NCBI GenBank assembly: GCA_019096155.1
Contig: JAHCVI010000001.1
Span: forward strand, 10,726,001 to 10,790,000
Direction of reading: 5' to 3'
Length of the DNA stretch: 64,000 nucleotides
Source of the DNA: Staphylotrichum longicolle
Lineage: Eukaryota > Ascomycota > Sordariomycetes > Sordariales > Chaetomiaceae
Shown here: positions 44,411 to 56,723 of the stretch, one piece after another
How the letters are laid out: the number at the start of each line of letters is the position of its first letter
Numbering within the stretch: position 1 is the first letter of the stretch
Translations under genes and position numbers: made by a program
The notes under the pieces: model-generated
What the model saw: the letters and a program-made list of their open reading frames with translations, nothing else
Told to the model about the DNA's origin: nothing
Database searches by the model: none

Positions 44411-45453
44411 GACGAGTGAAATGGAGTGGGGCGCCCGGGCTGAATTGAACGTCTCCAGAATCGCCTTGGTTCTAACAAGACTTCGTCAAAGAAGGGACTG
44501 AAGTTGTTCGAAGTCTTGGCTCTTTGAGGAGTGCCAGTGGCATGGCATGAGACAACTCCAGGTACGATTGAAAGCAAGAAGACTGGCGGTGGATTGAAGT
44601 AGCTGCCCCACCTCCTCAACATCGGACGGCGGGGTACCCCAACCTCTGCTGGGGCTCTCTGTTCCGTTCCTTGTGGTAGCCCACAGTGACAAATAACTGT
44701 CCGTTTTGATGGAATAGGCCCGACTTTGCAAGATGAAGTACTGTTGGTACTCTTTTGTCGCTCCGGTTCTTACAACCTACGTACAAGTCAATACCTTAGG
44801 CCAGCATGAAGATGATGCAAGGGAACGGGGCCTGTTGGAACCAAGCTAATCCCTGTTCGGGGTCTTCTGAGCCGAGATCCTCAAGCGCGTTGCTCCGTAT
44901 TGCGAGAAGCTTAACTCTCCCCAGGACTGCCAAGTGCAGCTTCGTATTCAGATCAAAGCAGAAGAACTGAGAGCTGAATCAAACAGCAACTTGGTTCAAC
45001 CACATCCTGGGCTTCTGCCCAAACAGGGTAAGCTCGATCTGGGGTTGAAAAGGGGAGGCTGAAATGTGGGTCCACTGCAACCTCGACAAAGTGGTGCGCG
45101 ATGCGGACGCGCTGAGCTTTGTGGGCCACGCGAGCGCGTCAAAAGTCTCAACGTTCATTGCCTGGCGCCGTAGCGGCCTGCTCCATCCACGAATCCCCAT
45201 CCGCTGCTGGCTTCCTCGCGGCAGGACACAACGCCAGACCAACATCCGACACTCTTTTCGGGCTGGTTTCTGTCGCTGTTTCGGGTTTTGATTTTTTTGT
45301 GTGTTGTTTTTGTCTGGGTTTCTGCCATCATCTCAGGTTGCTTGTTCCAAATGCCATCGCGGCCCTGCCCATCCCAATCCAGCTGACTGCGCGCTGGTCT
45401 CAGGACACCACAGTCCGTCTGCCTCGACTCCGCAAGCCGGCCGACAGGGCAGA
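44411..45453. promoter_or_regulatory. Divergent promoter region between RIC8 and RIF1
   Basis: This 1.04-kb spacer has no supported gene. Several ACGCG words occur at 45100-45140, resembling cell-cycle box cores, which would fit RIF1, but they are too short to be called with confidence. Confidence 0.4.
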
Positions 45454-48400
45454 ATGTCATCTCCGGCTGTGCTGTCCAGTTTCCTGAGCTCTCTGCCACC
45501 GAGACCGCCGACCCCACCCCGCGAAGCACACCATGAGGCTGCCGCCCCGTTCGACCTGCGCTGGGCCCCATCAGTACCCGATTGAGCTTGCACACTCCAC
45601 CCGGTTCCAATCACCCGCCTCCTCCATCACGACAGCATCAACCTCGCGCCGTATACGGAAAAAGGTTGGGTTCTCGGCCCAGGCCGAATACAAGGACCCA
45701 CCCGTCTTCCTCGACGGAGACACGACGAGACAGCATCCGACTCCCTTGTCCCTTCCTCGAAGTGCATCGAAGCCCGTCAAGTCCATCCTCAAAGTCACTG
45801 TTCACGCCCCGAACCTCCTCGACCCAACGACTGGCGGCGACTGCGACCCCGCAAATCAACACCTCAACCTGGCCGCCATGTTGGAGTCCACACTTCAGCA
45901 GCTTGCCGGCGGCGACCGTGACTCAAAACTCGACGCCTATTTGATGTTGACAAGAGCATGGAAGGCATCCAACAACTTGCCAGATCGGGTGGCTCTGCAA
46001 GATAAGATGACCCTGTTCACCCAGTTCATGCAGCGGGACATCGTCGCAAGGACAGCCGAGGGCAACCTCGACACCTCGCTCGTCAACCACGCGCTCAACC
46101 TGCTCAACACCTTCCTGCACTTCCCCGCCATTGCCTCGACCATCTCCAACGACTTTGGCGTCTTCATCATCGACCATTGCATTCGCTCGTTTGAGGACTC
46201 CACCACCCCCAAGGACACTGCTCGGCGTCTCATGCAGGTCATCTCGTTGCAGAATTTCTCGCCCAAGGTCATGACCTCGGACAGGGTGGGGAGACTCGTC
46301 TCGTCGCTGCACAACGTCGAGGAGCACTTAAAGGGGAAGAGCATTGTTCTGTCTCGCGTCCTCATCTACCGGAAACTCGTTCAACAGTCCAGGCAGCTCA
46401 TGATTGTCCATTCCGACTGGCTGCTTGACTTGTTCACGGACATGCTCAGTAACGTGAGGGACATTCGATCGGCCGCCGTCTCTCTGGGCTTGGAGGCTGC
46501 CTTTAGTATTGGACACGAAAAGCAACTCTCGCGCAAGGTTATGGAGGTCTTCAATCTTTCGTACGAGGACCGGCGGTACATCCAGTACTACGAAGAGAAG
46601 CTCAAGGCTATGACCAAGGACAAGCACGAGTCAGCCGTCGTACCAGAGATCTGGAGTGTGGTCATTCTTCTTCTCCGTATCCGGCTGGACAAGTGGGAGT
46701 ACGCTGGCCCTTGGCTCCACATCATTCAGAACTGCTTCAACAGCACCGACTTCCCTACCAAGATCGCCGCCAATCATGCTTGGGGCCGCCTCGTCTACCT
46801 CATGCACCTCGAAGAACGAGCGTTGCCCAAGAATCTATCCACTCTGACCACGCCTCTTATCAGCCAGCTGAGGCGCAGAGGGTCCGGAAAGACTTCGGAG
46901 GAGCTGCGTCACGCCGTCTTGGGTGGCATCTGCAACCTCTTCTATTACGCTTTCAAGCCCAACACAAACCCAACGCTACTGGATACGTACTGGGACACCA
47001 GCGTGCGGCCCGTCCTTGCAAAGCTACTCGACCCAACCGCCGAAACTGCTGAGGATAACCTGCGCCAGGCCAACGCCATCCTCAGGGGCCTCTTCGACTG
47101 CACGACACCTCGGAGATGGAAAGTGGATCATATTGTGCAAAGTTCATCCGTGAAGCCTGAAGAGCTCCCGGCTATCGACTCAAAGTGGATCAGGCGCAAC
47201 ACAGACCGTGTTTTCGGCGTGGTAGTGCCCATTCTTGAACAAGACTTCCTGGCATTGGCCAAGACCAACACTGCCACCTACCATCTTTGGAGGACCCTAG
47301 TTTCTACAGTCGCCTCGGCTGGGGCCAAAGAGATCAAGGTTTCGAGAGACACCACGCTTTTCGTTGCCGAGGCTCTCGATGCTCTCCAGAAGATTTGGAA
47401 ACGAGGGTTACTGGGCGATGAGGTGGCTGGCCATAACGTGTCAGATTTTCTACTCGCGGTACGAGCGTACCTAGAGATCATGATCAACTCGCTTGGCCTT
47501 CTACCCTTCACAGAGAAGGCCGGAAAACATCAGGCTCCTACCAAGGCGCCCATTTCCAACCTCTTCTCCGTGCTGTCAACTCTCCCACCCGGCATCCCGG
47601 ATGACGACGAGTTTGCCGAGTTTTTCGGTTGTGTTTTTGCCCCTTTCTTTGCCTCCAAGGCAGACAAGGCCAGAATGGAGCTCGCCCAGGACCTGATGTC
47701 TGTTATTCCAATGGATGCTCCTCGCCCCTATGGATCCTGGCTGTTGGTGGCAGAGAACATCTTGAAGTGGCTAGAGCCCGGCCACAACAGTCACCACTCC
47801 ACTGGTTCTGCCGGCGAGACCCCCATTGGTCATGACTACCGCGACATCGTCAGGGTCCTTGAGCGCGGCATCAGGTCGACGCCCAACCTTCCGCCCAAGT
47901 CCTGGGAGTCCCTCTTCTATGCAGTTTTTGAGCGGGTGCGCGAGGAGACAGGAGACGCGGGAGTGGCCATTGTTGTCATTGAACCCCTGGCCAGGGTCAT
48001 CGTCGAGCTGTTCGCAGCTCCAAGGGGCGTTGACAACACACTCAGCTGCGTCCATTACGTTACTGAGTTGGTCTCTGTCGCAACACATCCACGCGACAAG
48101 CAAGCGGTGGATGCTGCTCGGAAACGGCTTTGGGGCACGGTCCTGGCTGGCTCTCGCTCTTCTTCGTTTGACACCCTCGACCACCTTTACAAGGCTGTCA
48201 GCGACGTTCTGGAGTACTTGTACAGCAACGTCAACCCTACTGAGTCGGATTCTACAGTGCAGCTCCTCAAGGAGGTTGGCGGTTTCTTCGACCGGTGCAA
48301 TCGCCAACTCTTCCTGAAGGCGATGCTCTCCCTGCAAGATGGTGTTTATCCCTGGTTTCAGGATAGCAAACGACTGCTCGCCACACCGGCCAACTCGGTC

Positions 48401-50805
48401 TTTGCTGCAGTAAGTGGTGCCTCCTCTTCGTTTGAATTTCCGAATACTAACAGAGTCAGACGAAATCACTGTGGGATAAATTCGCCCACCTGATTGCCGA
48501 CATCGAGCATCCCGAGCAGCAACTGCAGTGCCTCGAGCGGTTCTTCTGCGCGTCGTTTGCGTCATGTCACAGAGCCATCGTCAACTCCGCCATATCCTTG
48601 TGGAACAGGCTTTTTGAGAATGCCGGGCACCTGGACTATCCGGACGAGCTGAAAGCTGCCTTGATCCAGATGCAGCTCCATGCCGACATCGTCTTGCCGG
48701 GGCTGGAAAGCCTTAGTGTTGAGCATGCTGGGCAGCAACCGTCATTCGTGGACTCGTTTGAAGACGTCAGCTTCTCCAGATTGCCCTCCACGCGATCCAG
48801 CAGCCGAAGGGGAACCCCGAGGCCAACCTCTGCTCAATCCAAGTCACCCAGCGCTCTCGAGCTCCCAAAGAGGCATGTCGAGCGACCCGCTCAAAGGAAG
48901 TCAGCCGCAAGCAATCGACGCAAGCCAACGCCTCGGCTCAGACATGACGATTCGCAGGTCCAGTTCGCAGCGATCGAGCCTTCCTCTGATTTCGGAAGCC
49001 CCATCGAGTCCCAGGTTTTGACGGAACGACAGAAGGAAGTCCGTGATCGGCAGCGGGAAAATGCCGGTCTCTTCCCCGAGATCCGCTCCAGCCCAGGTGC
49101 CGGCCTGAAAGAAGCCGGTCGACAGACACTCCCTGTAGCCAGTCGGACGCGGCAAGCAACGACTCCCGAGCCCGACAGGACGTTTGACGATTATGTCTCA
49201 TCGACACCGACCCCTCGTCGCGGCCAACCAGTGTTTATCACGGAGCATGACATGACCGACCCTCCTTCGTCGCCCCCCGAGCTTCGAGGAAACCCGCTGG
49301 CTGCCGAGATAAGATCGAGGTCCGCCAGTCACAGTCTGCTCGAGGAATGGCAATTCTCGTCCTCTCCTGTCTCCGGGTCCCCGATCGCGAACCGGCAAGG
49401 CGTTATTCCCGATCCTTCGAGCCAAGGCGGCTACGTCAGTGTCGTGTCGCTCCCAGAGTTTGAGGATGACGTCCACGAGGTCCCCAGCAGTCCAATAAAG
49501 GGAGAAGACAAAGTAGAGCCTCGACTGACCGCGGATGAGGTTATTGAGGACAGCATGATTCTTGAACTCGAGAAGCCGGCGAATATCTCAACCTCGTTCG
49601 GGACCCCGGTGGAGGAGCCACCGTCTACGCCACGGCGCTCTGTCCGGCTTACCCGGTCCCGAGCTCAGAAGACGCCCACTCCCAAATCTGACGGCGAGGA
49701 GTTCGTGGACGCGCCAACCAGTCCACTGCCGCCGACTCCCAAGCAGTCACAGAGGGCCGCCAAGGTGGCCGAAACGTCAGATGAGCAGCAAAATCAGGCC
49801 ATCCCTGCCGACAATACTTCATTCGACATCAGCGACATTGACGATACGAGTCTGCTACGGCTGGTGGTTGAGCTGGATTCTGGCAAAGCTAACCGCTTGG
49901 ACTACCACCGACCGTCACCTTCGGTGTCGCCTGATGGCAAGGGGCAGAGGTCACCGGTTGCAGACTGCATCGTTGTCGGGGATAGCCCAAAGAAAGCCGA
50001 GCCCGCCGCGCCGCCAAGGATGACCCGAGCCAGCTCGGCAGCGTCCGCGTTATCATCCAGTGCCGAGGCACAACAATTACCCAGCTCGCAACCAACGCCG
50101 CGTGCGGGACGTCAAAAGAGGAAGAGGGCGTCGTCCAAGGCACGGGACGCCAGCCCCAAGAGGCAGCGGCAGGATTCGGTTGAGGAAAACGGGGAGGTGC
50201 CCGACAGCCAGGTGGTGCCGACTCACGAAGCGGGCGTTGAAGTACAGGCGTCCGAGGAGCTACCACCAGTCAAGCCGGAAGAGGCCACTACAGCTTATGT
50301 TCACGAGGAACGGATCCCCAGCTCCTCGGCCGAGCTTTCGGATGCAGAAGGTGGCGGCCAGGAGAGCAGCTCGCCACTCTCTATGGCCCAGGAGATGGAA
50401 GACGCGATGGAGGTTGAGGGAGACGACCAGGACGTGCAGTCACAGATTGCACTCGAGTTCAGCAACAGCCAGAGCAGGCCGGTGTCGAGGGATGCTTTCC
50501 CTGCCGCTATCTCTCTCCTAGCGGAAGCAGAGATGGTGGCCGACAATCCAGGAGACATCACTGTCGAAGAGAAGGATGACACAGCCGCCAACACGACGAA
50601 AACTACCACGGAGAACGAAATCGCCGCCGCCGCCACCGTCGCACCCGAGCCCACCCCGGTGCAAAAAATGATGGAACTGTTCCGGGGCGGACTCGGCGAG
50701 CTGCGGTCGGCGCGGCTGTCGAGGGAGGAAGTGTATCAAATTGAGGATTTGTTTATGGATATGAGGAGGGAACTGTACGAGGCGGAAAGGCGGGGGCGGG
50801 CGTAG
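45454..50805 (+). CDS. RIF1: RIF1, telomere and replication-timing regulator (two N-terminal frameshifts)
   Basis: Rif1 controls telomere length, origin timing and double-strand break processing. Exons are about 45454-48409 and 48460-50805, with a 50-nt intron joining VFAA to TKSLWDKF. About 1767 residues result. The Rif1 N-terminal HEAT-repeat domain spans roughly residues 150-1040 (e.g. NLSYEDRRYIQYYEEKLKA). The long tail is Ser/Pro/Glu-rich with S/T-P sites and ends in a conserved helix (MELFRGGLGELRSARLS). Two PP1-docking motifs lie at the N-terminus, KKVGF (45659-45673) and SILK (45782-45793). The start MSSPAVLSSFLSSLPPRPPT is in a different frame from the body. Losses of one base near 45577-45584 and 45602-45609 join them through HTPPGS. 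Without them translation would stop at 45585. Confidence 0.93.
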
Positions 50806-51854
50806 GTTAATTGTCATTTGCATGGTTATCGGCGCATAGAGGTTGGAGTTGGTGTACAACGGAGTGGGCTTGATTTATTACGGGGTTGGAGTCGTTTTTA
50901 CAACACCAGCATTGGCATAGCCTGTTGAGATATCATATATATGGTCAGTAGCAGGAGGTTCAATGAAAGATACCTGGGGCAGCGGACCGCTGACGCTGGT
51001 CCGCGAGCCACCATGCGATTTGAAAGCAGCGGTATTTGTTTGTTTTGGTTTTGGTCTACGATGAGGGGGAATGGTACTGTACCTCTGTACCAAAGAGTGG
51101 CGATGGCGGCCGAGTCCTTGGCTAGGCCTGATGGTTGAGGCTGGACTGATCGGGCAACCCAGCCCACCACAAAAAGCGGCCGGGACTTGACCTGGAGCCA
51201 ACGGTGAAGGCAACAGATGGTGGCGCTGTTTCAGGTCATGCAGGTGACAGCATTGATCTGTTCTTGGTCGAACGAACTCGTCCCGACCCATTGCAAAGCC
51301 CACTTACGGATACCCCCGCTGCTGCTTGACTGCCCCGCATCAATCACGGTCCCCCAAGGCTGGGCTACGCTTCAGTGGCTACCCTAGCGTCTATGCATGA
51401 AGGTCGAAGGTCAGATCAAACTGAGCTTGTTGCGGTCTTGACGATCAGCTTCGCCACGACGATGTCTGCCTGGACTGTTTTCATAATGTTGCCTTCTGAA
51501 GAAAATAAATAAAAAGGCGTGCTCTGCTGAGCCGTCGAGATTGCGCCTTGGTTTGTTTGACTTGAGCAACTTGGGGTTCAATTGCATCGGGAGCTCCCCG
51601 CCATACCCCGCAGTTCCCATCCATCCCACTTCCCTTGAAACCGAACCTACCATCAACCAACCAACCAACGAGCCAGGCACCCGTCACATCACCCCCGAAC
51701 CACTCTCGTAACTGCTAGCACCTGCTGTACCTTCCATTCGTACTTTAGTAACCTCCATCCGTCACCAGTTCCTCGACCCATCCCCCCCAGCGCAAACACT
51801 CAACACTCAACCAAGACCAAACAAGATCGACCAACGCACGGCAAAGAAAGCACA
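50806..51854. promoter_or_regulatory. RIF1 3' flank and epimerase upstream region
   Basis: This 1.05-kb spacer has no supported gene. The last 200 bases are C/A-rich and pyrimidine-biased, as expected for a strong fungal promoter and 5' UTR. Confidence 0.45.
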
Positions 51855-52996
51855 ATGGTCGAACGCGCCAACAAGCCCAAGCTCCCCACCCTGACGTCCA
51901 CCCCGGGCCTCCCGCCCCAGGCGACCGTGACCTTTGCCGACGACAACTCGAGCGTGACGGCCGAGCTGCCCACGGGCGAGAGCGTCAAAGTCCTGCTGTA
52001 CGGTGCGACGGTGATCAGCTGGAAGGATGCCGCGGGCGACGAGAAGCTGTGGTTGAGCGAGGCGGCCAAGCTGGACGGGAGCAAGGCCGTCCGGGGAGGG
52101 ATTCCCATCGTCTTCCCTGTACGTTCATCACCAGCCAATATAACTTCTGTGAGGTGAACCCACCCAAGACTGACTCTCACCCAGGTCTTCGGCACCGCCC
52201 CCGACCACCCGCAGACCAAGGACCTCCCGCAGCACGGCTTCGCGCGCACCTCGCGCTGGGAGTTCCTGGGCAAGTCGACATCCGAGTCGATGGCGGGGCG
52301 CGCCGCCGACGAGCCGATGGTCAAGCTCGACTTTGGCCTGAGCTCGGCCGCCCCGGGGCTCGACCCCAAGGCCGCGCAGCACTGGCCCTTCAAGTTCAAC
52401 CTCATCTACAGCGTGACCCTCAGCCGCGAGAGCCTGACGACCAGCATCGTCGCGACCAACGACGATTCGGCGCCGTTCGACTGCCAAGTCCTGCTTCACA
52501 CCTACCTCCGCGTCAAGGTATATACACCCTTCTTTCCCCCCCCCCCCCCCCCCTCCCCTCCACCCTACCCCTCGTTACTAACCACAAGTTACACACACAC
52601 ACGCACACAGGACATCACCACCGTCTCCATCACGGGCCTCCAAAACGCAACCTACATCGACAAGGTCGACGGCGCGCGCACCAAGACCTCGCCGCGGACG
52701 AGGCCAAGACGACCATCACGGCCGAGACGGACCGCGTCTACACCCCGTCCCCCCCGGAAGCCGACGTGACGGTGCTCGAGAAGGACGCGCCCCGCTTCCG
52801 CGTGGCGCGCGACAACCTCGCGCAGGTGGTCGTCTGGAACCCGTGGGTCGACAAGGCCGCCGGCATGGCCGACTTTGCGCCCAAGGACGGGTACAGGCAG
52901 ATGCTGTGCGTGGAGCCGGGCGCCGTGGCCGGGTGGCAGAGCGTGGAGGCCGGGGATGCGTTTGAGGGGGCGCAGACGATTACACTGGTGGGCTGA
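51855..52996 (+). CDS. Glucose-6-phosphate 1-epimerase (galactose mutarotase-like), one frameshift
   Basis: This cytosolic enzyme would interconvert the alpha and beta anomers of glucose 6-phosphate (yeast YMR099C family). Exons 51855-52118, 52185-52517 and 52611-52996 give about 327 residues. Conserved points are GATVISW, RGGIPIVFP-VFG across intron 1, the catalytic-type His in QHGFARTSRWEF, LLHTYLRVK at the end of exon 2 and the acid CVEPG near the C-terminus. Exon 3 changes frame at about 52681-52690. One missing base there joins DKVDGARTK to LAADEAKTTI, after which the frame runs to the normal end. Intron 2 contains an 18-base C run and a CA repeat. The start MVERANKPKLPTL is preceded by an A/C-rich leader. 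Confidence 0.92.
52536..52553. repeat. Poly-C run of 18 bases in an intron
   Basis: Eighteen consecutive C sit in the second intron of the epimerase gene, followed by C/T-rich sequence and a short CA repeat. Homopolymers of this length are prone to length error. Confidence 0.9.
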
Positions 52997-53417
52997 CTCG
53001 GGTTGGAGTCCTGGGGGAGGGGGAGAGGAAGGGGGAGTGTCTTGTGAAAGGGGTGAGGTGGGGAGGGTTGAGTGTTTCATGATGGTGGTGGGAGGGTTTG
53101 GGTTCAGTGGGAAGCAGGCGTGTGGCGTGGGATTGGGCTGTTGATGGGGTGTGTTATTTTGGGTATGGGTTGGCCCCTGAGAGAGGGGACGAGGAGATTC
53201 ACGTTTTGAATGACATCTGATAGACAGGGTGTTTTGGCCAAACAATGAGACGCCGAGAGAGAAAAAAAAAAAAAAGGAGACCTCAGTTGCTGATACTGAC
53301 ATCCAGCCAAGGAGCGAACGTTTCGCACCGTATTTTCATGAACATCCCTTCCGCATCGATTTTCCAATCCCATATACACCAAGACACATAACACAGAGAC
53401 ACACACATCTCTCAAAC
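52997..53417. other. Convergent 3' spacer
   Basis: This 421-base spacer between the epimerase and DAHP synthase stops contains an A run near 53262-53275 on the + strand. No gene or hairpin terminator is supported. Confidence 0.4.
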
Positions 53418-54886
53418 TCAAACCGACTCCTCGGCTCTCTCGCTCCGGTAGTGATCCGCAATCAAAAACGCCAGCTCGAGCGCCTGCTTCTCGTTGAGGC
53501 GCGGGTCGCAGAAGCTCGTGTAGTTGGTCGACAGGTCGTCCTCGTCGAGCCCCTCGCTGCCGCCCAGGCACTCGGTCACGGCGTCGCCCGTCAGCTCGAG
53601 GTGCACGCCGCCCAGGTAGCTGCCCTGCTCCTTGTGGATGCGCAGCGTCTGCTGCAGCTCGCTGAAGATGTCGCTGAACCGCCGCGTCTTGATGCCCCCC
53701 GCGCCCACCGACTGCGTGTTGCCGTGCATCGGGTCGCACTGCCACACCACGGTGCGCGCGTACTCGCTGTCCTCGACCGCGCGGATGTGCGCGGGCAGGA
53801 GGGAGGCCACTTTGCCCGCGCCGTAGCGCGTGATGAGCGTGATCTTGCCGGGCTCCCGCGCCGGGTTGAGCGCGCGCAGGAGGGCGAGCAGGTCGGACGT
53901 CGGCGTCGTCGGGCCGACCTTGACGCCGAGCGGGTTGGCGATGCCGCGGAAGTACTCGACGTGCGCGTGGTCGAGCTGGCGGGTGCGGTCGCCGATCCAG
54001 AGGAAGTGAGCCGACGTGTTGTAGTAGGCCTTGCGGGGCTGCGCCGCGGTCGGGTCGTCGAGCAGGCGCGTCAGGGGCTCCTCGTACTCGAGCAGGAGGC
54101 CCTCGTGGCTGGTGAACAGGTCGACCGTGTGGAACTTTTCGTTCTCGGCGCCGATGGTGTGCATGAAGCTCCGCATGTCCTGGAGGAAGTGCACCGCCTT
54201 TTCGTACTTGGCCTTGAGCGCCGGGTCGCGCACGTGGCCGAGGCCCCAGTCGAGGGGCTTGCTGAGGTCGGCGATGCCGGAAGAGATGGCAGCTCTGATG
54301 TAGTTGAGAGTGGCGGAGGAGTGGTGGTAGGCCCTGGAGGGGTCGTCAGTAATGGAGGCTTTTGGTGTCTTCAGAGATAATATGAGACACGCTACCTGAC
54401 AAGCCTATTGGGGTCAAGGTCCCTCTCGTCGGCGTGGAAGCCGTTCAGGATGTCACCCCTGAACGACGGCACCTGCTTTCCGTTGAGGGTCTCCATGGGG
54501 CTGGAGCGCGGCTTGGCGTACTGGCCGGCCATGCGGCCGATGCGCACGACGCGCTTGTTGGCGCCCCAGAGCAGCACCAAGCTCATCTGCAGGAGCAGCT
54601 TGATCTTGGACTCGATGGCGTTCTGCTCGCAGTAGTCAAACAGCTCGGCACAGTCACCGCCCTGGAGCAGGAAGGCCTTCCCCTGGGCAACATCGCGGAG
54701 GTGCTCCTTGAGCTGGACGATCTCGCGGGGGTGGACGATGGGAGGCAGGCGCTTGAGTGCCGACACGGACTTGGCGAGGGCTGCTTTGTCTGGGTAGTCG
54801 GGACACTGCTTGATGGGCTTGGATCGCCACGAGTCGGGCGTCCACTGGGGGGGTTGCCCGTTGCTGTTGGTGTCTGCCCCGCTCAT
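53418..54886 (-). CDS. 3-deoxy-D-arabino-heptulosonate 7-phosphate synthase, class II (plant type)
   Basis: This enzyme condenses phosphoenolpyruvate and erythrose 4-phosphate, the first step of the shikimate pathway to aromatic amino acids. Exons 54396-54886 and 53418-54333 give 468 residues. The class II fold is clear from GKAFLLQGGDCAELF, RIGRMAGQYAKPRSSP, VPSFRGDILNGFH, the junction RLV-RAYHHSSATLNYI, KVGPTTPTSDLL and QCDPMHGNT. The last of these contributes a metal ligand. The class is unrelated in sequence to the class I enzymes ARO3/ARO4. The 62-nt intron has a CTGAC branch site. The start MSGADTNSNGQPPQW leads straight into the conserved WTPDSWR. A TGAGTCA site upstream fits cross-pathway control by a Gcn4/CPC1-type regulator. 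Confidence 0.95.
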
Positions 54887-55435
54887 GGTGTTTTGTTGTT
54901 GGTCTGAGCTGAGTTCAGTTTTGGCAGCTTTTGACTCTGGGAAAACGGGCCCGGCCTGCTTTGCTCGGTTTGTCTGTCGAGGACCGGTTCAGGTAATAAT
55001 ATGACACCTCGGATGGTTACACAGTGAGCTCACGACCTCACTCTCTCGGTCACTTTTTCAGCCGGGCTTATGGAAGTTGCGAACGTGCTTCATTATGACA
55101 GTGAGTCAAGATGCAAACACCGTTCGAGGCCAAGGTGGGATGAAAGAACCCCGGACCAAGCAATTGGCCAATCAACCGGAAAGCCGCCCGCTTAGTAACT
55201 GTCATTTTAGCTGTCTCAGCGGGCGGACCCCTCTGAGCCCCTCCCCCACTTCAGGCCCAGAACCGATTTTTGACTGCTCAGGTTGTCAGGTCGTCAGCTT
55301 TCCATGCGGCGCAGACAAGGGCCCACAGTGCAACCGTAACCAAACCCAGCTTCCAGCTCCCCGGCTCCCCCAGCTGCCCCCAGCGCCCAGCTCTCCGATC
55401 CCTCCGTCTCACCTCAGCAAATCAAAATCCCTACC
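54887..55435. promoter_or_regulatory. Divergent promoter between DAHP synthase and the HYPK-like gene
   Basis: This 549-base spacer carries the TGAGTCA site listed separately and a CT-rich stretch just before the HYPK-like ATG. Confidence 0.5.
55102..55108. promoter_or_regulatory. CPC1/Gcn4-type site (TGAGTCA)
   Basis: A perfect Gcn4/CPC1 palindrome lies 216 bp upstream of the DAHP synthase start, in the spacer shared with the HYPK-like gene. General amino-acid control of aromatic biosynthesis is well established in fungi. Confidence 0.6.
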
Positions 55436-55946
55436 ATGGCCGAAGACCGACAGCCCGCTGACATTGTGGAGGGGGCCACGTCGGGCGATGTCGAGGACGA
55501 GGTCCAGCCCACGGCCAAGTCGGCCGAGGACCGCAAGGCCGCCGCCGCCCTCTCCAAGCTCGACGCCCGCGGCGACGACGAGGGCGCCGCCCGCGAGGTC
55601 GACCAGGAGGCCGTCAAGAATGCCATGAACGCCCTGGGCGGCGGCGCCGACAAGAAGGACACCAAGACGGTCAAGGTGGATGCCGCCGATGTGAAGTTGC
55701 TGGTCCGTCTCTCCCCCCTTCTCCCTCTTTCTGCCTCTTTCCACCTATCTGTCTCCCCTTCTCTCTTTCTCGATCCAAAGTGAGTTCAGTCTGGGGTGCA
55801 CTCGCAAAGCTGACGCATTCCTTTTATTTTTTGCACAACAGGTCGACGAGCTCGAGCTGCCCAAGCCCAAGGCCACCGAACTGCTCAAGGCCCACGACGG
55901 AGACGCCGTGAAGGCCCTGAAGGCCTATCTCCAGCCCAACTTCTAG
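55436..55946 (+). CDS. HYPK-like protein (NAC-alpha-type UBA domain)
   Basis: Exons 55436-55702 and 55842-55946 give 123 residues. The first exon encodes an acidic and Ala/Lys-rich N-terminus (MAEDRQPADIVEG; RKAAAALSKLDARGDDE). The second encodes VDELELPKPKATELLKAHDG and ends LKAYLQPNF, which is the UBA-like domain shared with NAC-alpha and human HYPK. HYPK binds the ribosome-associated N-terminal acetyltransferase NatA (Naa10/Naa15) and acts as a regulator and chaperone. The same is inferred here. The 139-nt intron is pyrimidine-rich with a CAG acceptor. The size fits the family. Confidence 0.9.
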
Positions 55947-56723
55947 ACCGGGGCCGTTTCATGACGGTCGACATTGAACGGAGGGGCAAAACTACCAGCT
56001 CGCCCTGGTGTTTCAGGCACACGCTGCTCTGCTTAAGCGCAGCCAGTCAGCCGTCGGAGTATTGCTGTCCCTCGACGCACGCAGCAGGCCAGCTCCCTTG
56101 TCTGACCATGGCTGTCAGCAGTGCATGAGTCCCAGCCCAACACTGCGGTGCGCAGGTCTACACCAGGGTAGACATTGGCTCAGTCTTGGTTGGATCGGTC
56201 GGGACTGGGCGAGAGGACGATACCCCCATGGATACGGTTTGGTCCTCGGGACGGAGTGGTTCGACAGAATAGAAGTTTTTAGAGTCTCCTCGGGGACATC
56301 ACGCCATGTCAACTCCCGTATGGAGGACAGACAATGCGTGAAATACAGCCACGTTTGTCTTCAGATGTTCAATATGTTGCGGTCCCATAAATGTAATATG
56401 TCTGTGAACGCGTCAACAATTTCTGAGCATATGGTCCACATTAAATCTGATGTTACAGTACCTCACGAATCACCAAAAGGAGCCGGTTTGGAAACACCAG
56501 CGACCGGATGAGCGCAAGAATTAGGGTTTGAAGCGTTGTGTTGACCAGAACTAGATGCCGACTAAGAAGCAAGCATAGTATACTTGAGGTATATAACGAT
56601 ATCAGGGCCTGGATGAGACAGAGGAGATGACGGCCGGACAACCCTAAGCCAAGTCGCTTCCAAACGCCGCTACTACTCAAAAAAGACACAAGTAAAAACA
56701 AAAAAAGGACATGTTTCCCGCTC
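55947..56723. other. Convergent 3' spacer
   Basis: This 777-base spacer separates the HYPK-like and copper-ATPase stops. No gene is supported. The right-hand side is more AT-rich. Confidence 0.4.

Noticed and set aside
44420..44480. tRNA-like words (TTCAATT, GGGCGCC) near 44430
   Set aside because: The arms do not pair as a T-stem and no full cloverleaf can be drawn.
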